NCBI RefSeq assembly: GCF_009796745.1
Contig: NZ_CP047024.1
Coordinates: 3,658,001 to 3,722,000, forward strand
Origin: Paraglaciecola sp. L1A13
GTDB lineage: Bacteria > Pseudomonadota > Gammaproteobacteria > Enterobacterales > Alteromonadaceae
Direction: 5' to 3'
Length of the DNA: 64,000 nucleotides
The notes below the pieces were generated by a model. That model searched no databases and had not been told where the DNA came from. It saw nothing but the letters and a program-made list of their open reading frames with translations. The position numbers and the translations under genes were made by a program. Shown here piece by piece: positions 1 through 6,674 of this stretch; position 1 is the first letter of the stretch; every line of letters begins with the position of its first letter.

Positions 1-2
1 TT

Positions 3-257
3 CAATTTTGGCGCATGCGTGCTATCACTGAAAAAGCTAACCAGCATTTACAACAATATTGCGAGAAACATGGTTTACAACTTATTAGTGTGGCACGGCA
101 CAAGACACGGATCGGCAGTTATCTTGGCAAGCTGGATTGGCAAAGCTGTTTTATTTTCGAGTTTTCGGGGAATGGAGAAAACAGTTATCAAGGCACACTA
201 ACCATGGCTGGTCAGCATATTTTGCAGGTAGAAACACCCGCTTACCGAGCCGATTAG
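3..257 (+). CDS. DUF3301 family protein, C-terminal part (5' end outside window)
   Basis: The reading frame is open from base 3, so the gene begins before the window and the ATG at 15 is internal. The visible residues (QFWRMRAITEKA..., then CEKHGLQLISVARHK, a YQGTL strand and a final VETPAYRAD) match the end of DUF3301, a small family with one N-terminal membrane helix that would lie upstream. No function is established. In related bacteria it sits among truC/yqcC/syd-type genes, the same neighbourhood that carries csrB in enterobacteria, which agrees with the RNA gene just downstream. The family call is from recognition of the sequence pattern. Confidence 0.7.
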   Translation, partial: QFWRMRAITEKANQHLQQYCEKHGLQLISVARHKTRIGSYLGKLDWQSCFIFEFSGNGENSYQGTLTMAGQHILQVETPAYRAD

Positions 258-321
258 GCAAACTAACCTTAAAGGCCAAATTTAAAACTTGTATTGGTAA
301 AAATCATTTACCTCACAAACA

Positions 322-361
322 GCAAAGCCACGGCCTGAACTAATTCAGGCCGTGGCTTTGC
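322..361 (-). terminator. Strong hairpin terminator of the CsrB-like RNA, possibly bidirectional
   Basis: An 18-bp perfect stem (GCAAAGCCACGGCCTGAA, 322-339, paired with 344-361) has a 4-nt loop. On the minus strand it is followed by the U-containing tail UGUUUGUG, so it best serves as the 3' end of the minus-strand RNA. It may also stop readthrough from the DUF3301 gene on the plus strand, where the tail is poor in T. Confidence 0.75.
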
Positions 362-474
362 ATAAAAAGCTGAAGGTCCTTCTGCGCGCTCCCTCGCAAC
401 AGCTAACTCACACAATCCGTGTCTTATCCTTCTGTCATTCATCCAGAATGCTGCACTTATCCTAAGTGGGTCCA

Positions 475-609
475 TTTCCTTGTTCGTCACTTTCCAAAGT
501 GAATGCCGTCTTCCCGACCGCCGTCCTATTTGCTTCCAATGCGCCCAATTCCGTTTAAGCAACTCGTCCTGAGTATGTCCATTTCCTTGTGCTCAATATT
601 GAGCGACTT
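475..609. repeat. Direct repeat copy 1 (135 bp) inside the CsrB-like RNA
   Basis: This block is identical by eye to 681-815, giving a repeat period of 206 bp. It holds the CACTTTGGAAAGTG and ACTCAGGACGAGT hairpins, a longer segment (about 505-560) with spaced GGA motifs and less obvious pairing, and the palindrome GCTCAATATTGAGC. Sequence on both sides is similar but diverged between copies. Confidence 0.9.
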
Positions 610-680
610 GGTCCGTAAGTCTCCTTGTATCGTCCTTCTATCATTCATCCTGAATGATACACTCATCCTAAGTGGTTCCT

Positions 681-815
681 TTTCCTTGTTCGTCACTTTC
701 CAAAGTGAATGCCGTCTTCCCGACCGCCGTCCTATTTGCTTCCAATGCGCCCAATTCCGTTTAAGCAACTCGTCCTGAGTATGTCCATTTCCTTGTGCTC
801 AATATTGAGCGACTT
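681..815. repeat. Direct repeat copy 2 (135 bp) inside the CsrB-like RNA
   Basis: Second copy of the block at 475-609. Downstream of each copy the hairpins are related but not identical (gacttggtccgtaagtc at 605-621 against gacttcttccagaagtc at 811-827), with pairing kept by paired changes. That is what selection on RNA structure would leave. Confidence 0.9.
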
Positions 816-1041
816 CTTCCAGAAGTCTCCTTGTCATCCTTGTTTCATTCGTCCAGAATGGGCACTCATCCTGAGTGTGTCCTTTTCCTTTTGCCCATTT
901 CCAAATGGGTTGCTCGTACTGAGCCTATCCTGTTAATCCTTGTTACGGCTTAATCATTAAACCGTGTTGCTCTTCTTGAGCCTGTCCTAAGTCTTCCTTG
1001 TGTCGTCCTGACTCATCGTGTTTCCTTGTGACAGGACAAAC

Positions 1042-1069
1042 TATATAACAATCAAAAATATTTTCGACA
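1042..1069 (-). promoter_or_regulatory. Candidate promoter of the CsrB-like RNA
   Basis: On the minus strand, TGTCGA (1064-1069) and TATATA (1042-1047) are 16 bp apart and resemble -35 and -10 boxes. Transcription would begin near 1035, just before the first ACAAGGA motif. An inverted repeat ATTAGAC-AAAA-GTCTAAT (1097-1114) lies about 70 bp upstream and could bind a regulator. Inferred from the sequence only. Confidence 0.5.
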
Positions 1070-1191
1070 TGCTTTTGTGACACTTGAGATACATTCATTA
1101 GACAAAAGTCTAATAAATAGCGCTATGTTGTTTGTTTACAACAACTTGCTTTATTAATAGAGAGAAAACGGACGGGATAAAATGACTTTGT

Positions 1192-1229
1192 CCTACAACC
1201 TTGTACGAGATCTCGTACAAGGTTGTAGG
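1192..1229. promoter_or_regulatory. 38-bp perfect palindrome with GacA/UvrY-like core
   Basis: Bases 1192-1210 are the exact reverse complement of 1211-1229. The central 18 bp, TGTACGAGATCTCGTACA (1202-1219), differs at one position per half from TGTAAGAGATCTCTTACA, the type of inverted repeat bound by UvrY/GacA upstream of csrB genes (recalled from the literature). Its centre is about 175 bp upstream of the inferred RNA start, similar to the far-upstream placement known for E. coli csrB. There is no T-tract, so a terminator is unlikely. An operator for BarA/UvrY-type control is the best reading. Confidence 0.6.
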
Positions 1230-1337
1230 GAGATAGCCTACAAATAAAATTCAGCCTAGGTAACTAAATTAGGCAGTCATGCGAAAAGTTCATTTACGAT
1301 TTCCTTTTTATGTAAATGAATATGACAAAATTAACGT

Positions 1338-1982
1338 CTATTGACGCTCACAAAACATTAAATGACCTGTGATATGCCCAGTTTCTAGCGCTTCAAGCAT
1401 CTTATATCGACCATCCTCAAAGAAAGATAGGCATTTAGGCAGTGTCACATAAACACCAATCCCTTCACTACCGGCATCCTCTTTCATTACGCTATCAATA
1501 GCATTCATCAATATATGCCCTAACCCATAATGCTGATAATCAGGATGAACCCCAATAAAAGACAGCATGTGATAACGCTCAGCAGGGATGTGCTCTCGCA
1601 CTTTGAGTTCTTTATCAACCATTTGCTTGGTGCCAAAATAGCCAGCGGTTAATAACATTTTCAGCCGCCAATGCCAGAAGCGACTAGGGCCAAACTCGGC
1701 ATCGGGCCCTATTAAACACGCAACAGCCAGCAAGCGACTATCATCAAACAAACCAATCATTGGTTGTCTTGCTTGCCAAAAAGCGTTCAACTCTTCTCGG
1801 ATAGCCGAGCGTAGGCGTGATTCATAGCCTTCTTTGTTAAACTGAAAAATATCCATAAACAAAGGATCGTCATGATAAGCCTGATATAAAATGGACGCGG
1901 CTATCTTTAAATCATCCGCGGCTAAATATACCGCTTTTATGTTATCCATATCAGGGGCGACAATGGTTTGAGATAATGGCAT
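1338..1982 (-). CDS. GNAT family N-acetyltransferase
   Basis: A 214-residue protein with a GNAT fold. The acetyl-CoA pyrophosphate-binding motif A is visible as SFIGVHPDYQHYGLGHILMN, with Q-x-x-G-x-G at residues 150-155, and the C-terminal strand ends FEDGRYKMLE. The ATG at 1982 is chosen because AGGAG lies 8 nt upstream; a GTG at 2012 would add ten residues that lack a good ribosome-binding site. The substrate cannot be told: the long N-terminal part and C-terminal GHITGHLMF segment resemble stand-alone acyltransferases acting on small molecules. It is transcribed alone toward csrB. Confidence 0.8.
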   Translation of the reverse strand: MPLSQTIVAPDMDNIKAVYLAADDLKIAASILYQAYHDDPLFMDIFQFNKEGYESRLRSAIREELNAFWQARQPMIGLFDDSRLLAVACLIGPDAEFGPSRFWHWRLKMLLTAGYFGTKQMVDKELKVREHIPAERYHMLSFIGVHPDYQHYGLGHILMNAIDSVMKEDAGSEGIGVYVTLPKCLSFFEDGRYKMLEALETGHITGHLMFCERQ

Positions 1983-2095
1983 GCTGCTCTCTCCTAGGAG
2001 GTTTAAATTCACATAATATATTCATAATACATGTTAATATTTTGTAAAACGACATATAAGTCAATCATAAACCATTAAAATATCGGGAGTATTCA

Positions 2096-2326
2096 ATGGA
2101 AAATTATCACACAACAATGAGCGACCTTTTCGAACAACTGGGTCTGGGTGGTCAAGAACGTGATATTGTAGCTTTCATTGACGAGCACAAGGGATTGCGC
2201 CAAGGCGTACATATAGAGGACGCAGAATTTTGGACAAAATCTCAAGCTGAATTTATTAGAAATGCATTACTAGAAGACGCAGAATGGGCAGAGTTGATCG
2301 ATCAATTAAACACCCGAATTCGTTAA
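2096..2326 (+). CDS. DUF2789 family protein
   Basis: A 76-residue protein that matches DUF2789 along its whole length: an N-terminal LFEQLGLGG, a central segment ending GVHIEDAEFW, and a C-terminal AEFIRNALLEDAEWAELIDQLN. The family consists of small helical proteins of unknown function in gammaproteobacteria. It is monocistronic, with its own terminator immediately downstream. Confidence 0.8.
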   Translation: MENYHTTMSDLFEQLGLGGQERDIVAFIDEHKGLRQGVHIEDAEFWTKSQAEFIRNALLEDAEWAELIDQLNTRIR

Positions 2327-2343
2327 ACTGAAGTTTAACGAGA

Positions 2344-2386
2344 ATAACATCATGCTCTGGTAGAGCATGATGTTATCAATTTTTTT
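2344..2386 (+). terminator. Rho-independent terminator after the DUF2789 gene
   Basis: A 15-bp perfect stem (ATAACATCATGCTCT, 2344-2358, paired with 2362-2376) is followed by a run of seven T. It separates the convergent DUF2789 and DUF3192 lipoprotein genes and could also work on the minus strand. Confidence 0.85.
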
Positions 2387-2759
2387 ACTGGTTTAGCATA
2401 CTTAAAGCCGAATCTCCCCAACCAATAAGCTTGTCGTTTTTCAACACTAACGGCGTACATTCATCTTTAGTCGTTACGCCATCATCGTCTTTACGCTGAG
2501 TGCGGTAATACAACACATGAAATTGATCATCACCTTTTTTCACTAACTCACTAAAATCAGCAATGCCCATCCGCTCCATAATTTGCCCAGCCGTCAAATT
2601 GGGTTGAAGCTGTGCGACTTCTTTGCGGTTGTCTTTTTCTTGTTTTTGCCAGTCAGAGTGATAGCCGTCGTACCCGTCCCCATCTACTGAAATTACACAT
2701 CCAGATAATAACAACGATAACCCTAATGCACCGACAAGTAATCTTGGCTTCATATTCAA
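2385..2759 (-). CDS. DUF3192 family lipoprotein
   Basis: A 124-residue protein with a signal peptide and lipobox LSGC (Cys21), so probably lipid-anchored. The mature part holds the DUF3192 core: a motif like ITAGQIMERMG near the middle, then FHVLYYRTQRK, DECTPLVL and LIGWGDSA near the end. DUF3192 proteins are small envelope proteins of unknown function, with a fold reminiscent of SmpA/BamE. A second DUF3192 gene at 6286-6660 shares the same C-terminal motifs but has a plain membrane anchor rather than a lipobox. Confidence 0.82.
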   Translation of the reverse strand: MNMKPRLLVGALGLSLLLSGCVISVDGDGYDGYHSDWQKQEKDNRKEVAQLQPNLTAGQIMERMGIADFSELVKKGDDQFHVLYYRTQRKDDDGVTTKDECTPLVLKNDKLIGWGDSALSMLNQ

Positions 2760-2945
2760 CTCCCTTTATATTATTTTTAGGTTTAAGCGAAAATAGCGGT
2801 TTGCAATATTCACATACATCCATGTATACAATAAAAAGGCCAACTATTTATCTATATGATTTAAAAGAATATTTTACATTTACAAATAAAATTTATTGAG
2901 GTGTAATAGTCTTTACAACTAAATTTTCGCGGAATTGACTAAACA

Positions 2946-3242
2946 ATGAATAATCGTCTATCAGATCTCATTTCTGTATGCCAAACATTGGTAAAAGAAG
3001 GCAAAAAGCCCAGTGTAGGATTAGTCAGGAGCCGCGCCGGCGGAAACGTGTCTATTCCCGAGGCCATTAAAGGTATTCAAAGTTGGAAAGCGCAACCTGA
3101 GCAAATCATCAAAACGAGTGAAATACCTGAACAGGAGCAAGAGCCAACTGACTCGTTGGAAAAGCGGGTCATCAAACTTGAAAAGCAAGTCCACCATCTT
3201 AACCAACAGTTAAAAGCCATACTCAGCTCAGCCGCAAAATAA
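2946..3242 (+). CDS. Small protein with KfrA_N-like helix-turn-helix and coiled coil
   Basis: A 98-residue protein. Residues 1-50 (LISVCQTLVKEGKKPSVGLVRSR, then SIPEAIKGIQSWK) resemble the N-terminal DNA-binding domain of KfrA-type proteins, where a 'G-K-x-P-T/S-x-x-x-V-R' segment precedes the recognition helix. Residues 70-95 (LEKRVIKLEKQVHHLNQQLK) form a short heptad coiled coil, suggesting dimers. The function is unknown; a small DNA-binding protein is an inference. It lies tail to tail with syd, 3 bp apart. Confidence 0.5.
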   Translation: MNNRLSDLISVCQTLVKEGKKPSVGLVRSRAGGNVSIPEAIKGIQSWKAQPEQIIKTSEIPEQEQEPTDSLEKRVIKLEKQVHHLNQQLKAILSSAAK

Positions 3243-3245
3243 TCG

Positions 3246-3809
3246 TTAAAAATGCGGTAGGGTTGGTTCTATTTCACTTAGAAAGGTAGCTAGATTAGAT
3301 GAAACTTGCTCCTTTGGTTGCAAACCAACTTGTTCTAGCATGACCGCCCCAGTTTGATTATCCACACTTAAAATAAAATCCTCTTGATCTGTCAAGGCAA
3401 TAAAAATTGTTTCTGGTTGACGTAATCGACGCTTCATTAAAATATGACCAATAATATTCTGCTGTAATCGAGATAAATCATCCTCGTTCCAAGCCTGCAG
3501 GATTTGTAGCGGACCGCTTGGGTGTTGCGCAAATATATTATCACTCCAGTAACGGGTATAAAACATGGCTACATCAGGATGAAGCGTCAATTCTAAGGCA
3601 GCAGATAATTCCGAAAAGTCAGTAATTTGATCACGTAAAACCGGTTCCCATGAGATGAGATTTCCTGACGTTTCATCAGTACCCGTTCGGTAACATACTG
3701 ATGGCCAATCAGCATCATATTCCATAGTCGTCACTTCAGGATGAGTCTTTGAGAAACGTATAAAGCGCTGTATAAATTCGTCTAACGCTTGATTTACCGT
3801 TAAAGGCAT
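3246..3809 (-). CDS. syd: SecY-interacting protein Syd
   Basis: A 187-residue protein of typical Syd length, with family landmarks: an early ALDEFIQRF helix, WEPVLRD, a central PDVAMFYTRYWS segment, and GHILMKRRLRQPETIFIA. Syd is a peripheral cytoplasmic protein that binds SecY and is proposed to check proper SecYEG assembly. In E. coli syd lies between csrB and queF; the same order is found here, with queF divergent and 126 bp away. Confidence 0.92.
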   Translation of the reverse strand: MPLTVNQALDEFIQRFIRFSKTHPEVTTMEYDADWPSVCYRTGTDETSGNLISWEPVLRDQITDFSELSAALELTLHPDVAMFYTRYWSDNIFAQHPSGPLQILQAWNEDDLSRLQQNIIGHILMKRRLRQPETIFIALTDQEDFILSVDNQTGAVMLEQVGLQPKEQVSSNLATFLSEIEPTLPHF

Positions 3810-3882
3810 AATGTGCGCTCTTGCTTAGTTATAAATGCGAGGTAATGTAGCATTAAATTAGAGTAATCTTCTGATAAAATGC

Positions 3883-3913
3883 AGCTAACCTAATGTAAAA
3901 TATAGCTAACCTA
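3883..3913. repeat. Paired AGCTAACCTA direct repeats between syd and queF
   Basis: AGCTAACCTA occurs at 3883-3892 and again at 3904-3913, exactly 21 bp (two helical turns) apart, with AT-rich flanks. The position in the divergent syd/queF promoter region suggests an operator for a dimeric regulator, but no known regulator is recognised. Confidence 0.45.
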
Positions 3914-3935
3914 TTCATCACCTGAGGTATTTTCC

Positions 3936-4775
3936 ATGCAAGATAAAACGCTTCCCTCTGATATTTTAAGTACCTTAACGTTAGGTAAGCCCACTCAGTA
4001 TAAAGAATTTTACAGCCCTGAATTACTGCAAGGTGTCCCTCGTAGCTTAAATCGCCAAGAACTTAATTTCGGTGATGCGTTACCTTTTGATGGTGTCGAT
4101 CGCTGGAATGGCTATGAATTATCTTGGTTAAATCTACGAGGAAAACCGCAAGTTGCCATTCTGCGCTGCGAAGTCCCTTGTAATTCGATCAATTTAATTG
4201 AGTCGAAGTCTTTTAAACTGTATTTGAATAGCTTTAACCAAAGTAAAGTTGAATCCATTAGTCATGTGCAGAAAATGATCAGTAAAGACTTGTCTGCATG
4301 CGCTGGTTTACCCGTCAACGTGCAGTTATTTGCTAGAAATGAATTCCCCAGCCTACAACTTGGTACTTTGGACGCCCAATGCATTGACGACTTGGACATC
4401 AGCATCAACAACTATGATTTACAACCTTCGATTCTGACAGCTAATAAAATTGAAGTGCAAGAAACCCTTTGTAGCCATCTGCTTAAGTCCAATTGTTTGA
4501 TTACCAACCAACCGGATTGGGGCAGTGTAATGATCCGTTATCACGGCCATCAAATTGACTCTGAAAATTTATTACGTTACTTAATATCTTTTCGCCAACA
4601 TAATGAATTTCACGAACAATGCGTTGAGCGTATATTTAGCGACATTATGCGTTTTTGCCAACCACAAAAACTAACCGTTTATGCTCGATACACTCGGCGG
4701 GGTGGATTAGACATTAATCCATTTAGAAGCAATTTCGAGAGTATTTATCCAGAGCGACGTTTAGCCCGACAATAA
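3936..4775 (+). CDS. queF: NADPH-dependent 7-cyano-7-deazaguanine reductase QueF
   Basis: The enzyme reduces the nitrile of preQ0 to the amine preQ1 in queuosine synthesis, in the cytoplasm. The 279-residue length fits the long, bimodular (YqfI-type) QueF. The nucleotide-binding motif [13 protein letters not shown] is at residues 89-101, the catalytic Cys187 sits in [14 protein letters not shown], and Asp194 follows at the expected distance. The C-terminal [17 protein letters not shown] is also typical. CACCTGAGG precedes the ATG. It is followed by ppnN, as in enterobacteria. Confidence 0.95.
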   Translation: MQDKTLPSDILSTLTLGKPTQYKEFYSPELLQGVPRSLNRQELNFGDALPFDGVDRWNGYELSWLNLRGKPQVAILRCEVPCNSINLIESKSFKLYLNSFNQSKVESISHVQKMISKDLSACAGLPVNVQLFARNEFPSLQLGTLDAQCIDDLDISINNYDLQPSILTANKIEVQETLCSHLLKSNCLITNQPDWGSVMIRYHGHQIDSENLLRYLISFRQHNEFHEQCVERIFSDIMRFCQPQKLTVYARYTRRGGLDINPFRSNFESIYPERRLARQ

Positions 4776-4839
4776 ATTATCGATGGAAATTTATCGTGTT
4801 TAAGCATGTGTCGACTGTGTTATCAATTTAAGGAAATCA

Positions 4840-6195
4840 ATGAACAGTATTCAGTTAAACCCTATAGGGGCCATGAGCCAGTTATCCAAATTAGAAGTAG
4901 ATAAACTCAATCATTCAGCTGACAGCCAGCTATATCATTTATTTCGAAGTTGTTGTTTAGCCGTTTTAAATAGCGGCGCTGAGACCGACAACTGCGAAGA
5001 CTTATTTGATAAGAATGAGAAATTCGACGTCCGCTTAATCAGTCGAGAACGTGGTGTTAAAATAGAATTGATTAATCCACCAGAGATCGCATTTGTAGAC
5101 GAAAAATTAATTAGAGGTGTGCAAGAACACTTGTTTTCGGTGCTCAGAGACCTACTTCATATGGGTGAAAGCTTCAACGGCTGTGAATTCCCAGGCGTAG
5201 CCCAGTCCGCTTATATTACCCATAAAGTGTTCGATATGATGCGTAACGCGCAAACCCTTAAAAATACGGCTGAATTAAACTTAGTTGTCTGTTGGGGCGG
5301 TCATTCTATTGGCGAAACAGAATATCAGTACACTAAGGAAGTCGGTTATCAATTAGGCCTACGGGAGCTAAATATTTGCACAGGGTGTGGGCCCGGAGCC
5401 ATGAAAGGCCCAATGAAAGGCGCAACCATAGGCCATGCTAAACAACGTTACGACAAGCGACGATACTTAGGGATAACCGAACCAAGCATTATCGCTGCTG
5501 AGCCGCCAAATGCCATTGTAAACGAACTCGTTATCATGCCGGATATAGAGAAACGCCTCGAAGCATTTGTGCGTATGTCCCATGCCATAATTGTATTCCC
5601 TGGCGGTGCCGGTACAGCTGAAGAATTGCTCTACCTGCTTGGTTTACTGCTCAATGAGCAAAACAAAGAACAAGTCCTACCCATTATTCTCACTGGCCCC
5701 AAAGTGTGCGAAGGCTATTTTACCGCGATTGATAAGTTCATTGGCGCCACGTTAGGAGCTGAAGCACAGTCGCTCTATCAAATTATTGTAGACGACCCTA
5801 AATTAGTCGCCCAAACCATCAACAATAAACGTACTGACGTAAGGGCCTATCGTAAAGCGAAAGGTGACTCTTTTGATTTCAATTGGTCACTGACGATTGA
5901 GCCTGAATTTCAAGTACCATTCTTGCCAACTCACGACAGCATGGCAAAGTTAAATCTGCACTTTGACCAACCAAAAGCAGAGCTAGCTGCAAACCTTCGT
6001 AAAGCTTTCTCGGGGATTGTAACGGGAAATGTAAAGGCCGAGGGCGTTAAGCTTATCCGTGAAAAAGGACCTTTTCAGTTAAATGGAGACAGCGAGCTGA
6101 TGGCATTAATGGACGAGTTGCTTCAGTCTTTTGTTGTGCAACAACGCATGAAATTACCAGGCAGTGAATATGTGCCTTGTTACGAAATAATGTAA
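4840..6195 (+). CDS. ppnN: Pyrimidine/purine nucleotide 5'-monophosphate nucleosidase PpnN (YgdH, LOG family)
   Basis: A 451-residue protein collinear with E. coli PpnN/YgdH: an N-terminal domain (about residues 1-130), a Rossmann-like LOG domain with CWGGHSIGE..., GCGPGAMKGPMKGA and the PGGAGTAEE signature near residue 254, and a C-terminal DUF3412-type domain (about 335-451). PpnN cleaves the N-glycosidic bond of nucleoside monophosphates to free bases and ribose-5-phosphate and is a known (p)ppGpp target in E. coli. AAGGAAATCA precedes the ATG. Confidence 0.93.
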   Translation: MNSIQLNPIGAMSQLSKLEVDKLNHSADSQLYHLFRSCCLAVLNSGAETDNCEDLFDKNEKFDVRLISRERGVKIELINPPEIAFVDEKLIRGVQEHLFSVLRDLLHMGESFNGCEFPGVAQSAYITHKVFDMMRNAQTLKNTAELNLVVCWGGHSIGETEYQYTKEVGYQLGLRELNICTGCGPGAMKGPMKGATIGHAKQRYDKRRYLGITEPSIIAAEPPNAIVNELVIMPDIEKRLEAFVRMSHAIIVFPGGAGTAEELLYLLGLLLNEQNKEQVLPIILTGPKVCEGYFTAIDKFIGATLGAEAQSLYQIIVDDPKLVAQTINNKRTDVRAYRKAKGDSFDFNWSLTIEPEFQVPFLPTHDSMAKLNLHFDQPKAELAANLRKAFSGIVTGNVKAEGVKLIREKGPFQLNGDSELMALMDELLQSFVVQQRMKLPGSEYVPCYEIM

Positions 6196-6202
6196 TAAAA
6201 TG

Positions 6203-6252
6203 AGTTTGAGCGTGGTATTTTTAAGTATAAAGACAAAAATTACGCTCAAACT
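6203..6252. repeat. 11-bp inverted repeat downstream of ppnN
   Basis: AGTTTGAGCGT (6203-6213) pairs perfectly with ACGCTCAAACT (6242-6252) around a 28-nt AT-rich loop. It lies between ppnN and the next gene. There is no T-run, so it is either a weak transcript-end structure or an mRNA-stabilising hairpin. Confidence 0.5.
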
Positions 6253-6285
6253 TACGACTAATTTAAACCACAGAAATAACGACTA

Positions 6286-6660
6286 ATGAATAAAAAAATA
6301 GTGACTCGAATCGGTATCGGCGTAGCCCTTTATGGCGTATTTGTAGCCGCAGTGCTGCTGTTTTACCCTGATAATGCCCAGGATATGGATTGGAAAGATC
6401 GTGAAGAATACAACAAAGTCCAAGTCGCCAAACTCGAATTAGGTCAAAGTAAACAACAAATATTAGAACTTCTTGGTGGTCCTGATATTAGTGAAGCGAA
6501 AAAAACAGCCGAGAATACATTCCAAGTGATGTTCTTCCGCACGCAGCATGTCAAATCAGACGGTATCACTACTCAGGATGAATGCACTGCATTGTTATTA
6601 AAAAATGACGAACTCATTGCTTGGGGCGACAGTGCTTATCAAGATTACTTAACCCAATAA
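6286..6660 (+). CDS. DUF3192 family membrane-anchored protein
   Basis: A 124-residue paralogue of the lipoprotein at 2385-2759. It begins with an uncleaved-looking hydrophobic segment (residues 8-28, IGIGVALYGVFVAAVLLF) and has no lipobox Cys. The DUF3192 core is clear: YNKVQVAKLELGQSKQQILELLG, FQVMFFRTQHV, TQDECTALLLKNDELIAWGDSA. Function unknown; a periplasm-facing inner-membrane protein is likely. The start of the downstream 6675 gene follows within about 15 bp, so the two may be translationally coupled. Confidence 0.8.
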   Translation: MNKKIVTRIGIGVALYGVFVAAVLLFYPDNAQDMDWKDREEYNKVQVAKLELGQSKQQILELLGGPDISEAKKTAENTFQVMFFRTQHVKSDGITTQDECTALLLKNDELIAWGDSAYQDYLTQ

Positions 6661-6674
6661 GGTTTGTCTGCTCT

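Larger units (their letters stand above)
322..1035 (-). ncRNA. csrB: CsrB-type CsrA-sequestering small RNA, about 0.7 kb
   Basis: Read on the minus strand, the interval is an array of short hairpins with GGA in the loop, such as ACTCAGGACGAGT, CACTTTGGAAAGTG, CATTCTGGATGAATG and CACTCAGGATGAGTG, joined by ACAAGGA-type linkers. I count about 45 GGA triplets in 0.7 kb, where roughly 11 are expected by chance. At least 13 sit in hairpin loops (for example 436-450, 454-468, 488-501, 562-574, 639-659, 660-674, 694-707, 768-780, 811-827, 846-860, 863-877, 894-909). GGA in a hairpin loop is the CsrA/RsmA binding signature, and CAGGA(U/C)G is the classical CsrB loop. CsrB-type RNAs bind many CsrA dimers and relieve repression or activation of target mRNAs. 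Supporting evidence: a terminator at 322-361, a promoter near 1042-1069, a GacA/UvrY-like palindrome upstream, and syd nearby as in E. coli. The RNA is about twice as long as E. coli CsrB because of an internal duplication. The 5' end is inferred. Confidence 0.87.

Noticed and set aside
475..815. Possible CRISPR-like or tandem repeat array
   Set aside because: There are only two 135-bp copies at a 206-bp period, with short hairpins of differing sequence. There is no short repeat with unique spacers and no cas gene.
308..936. Several 75-91-residue open frames on both strands with repeated protein segments
   Set aside because: They cover the GGA-hairpin array; their repeated peptide sequences simply reflect the DNA duplication. 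The interval is better explained by a structured RNA.
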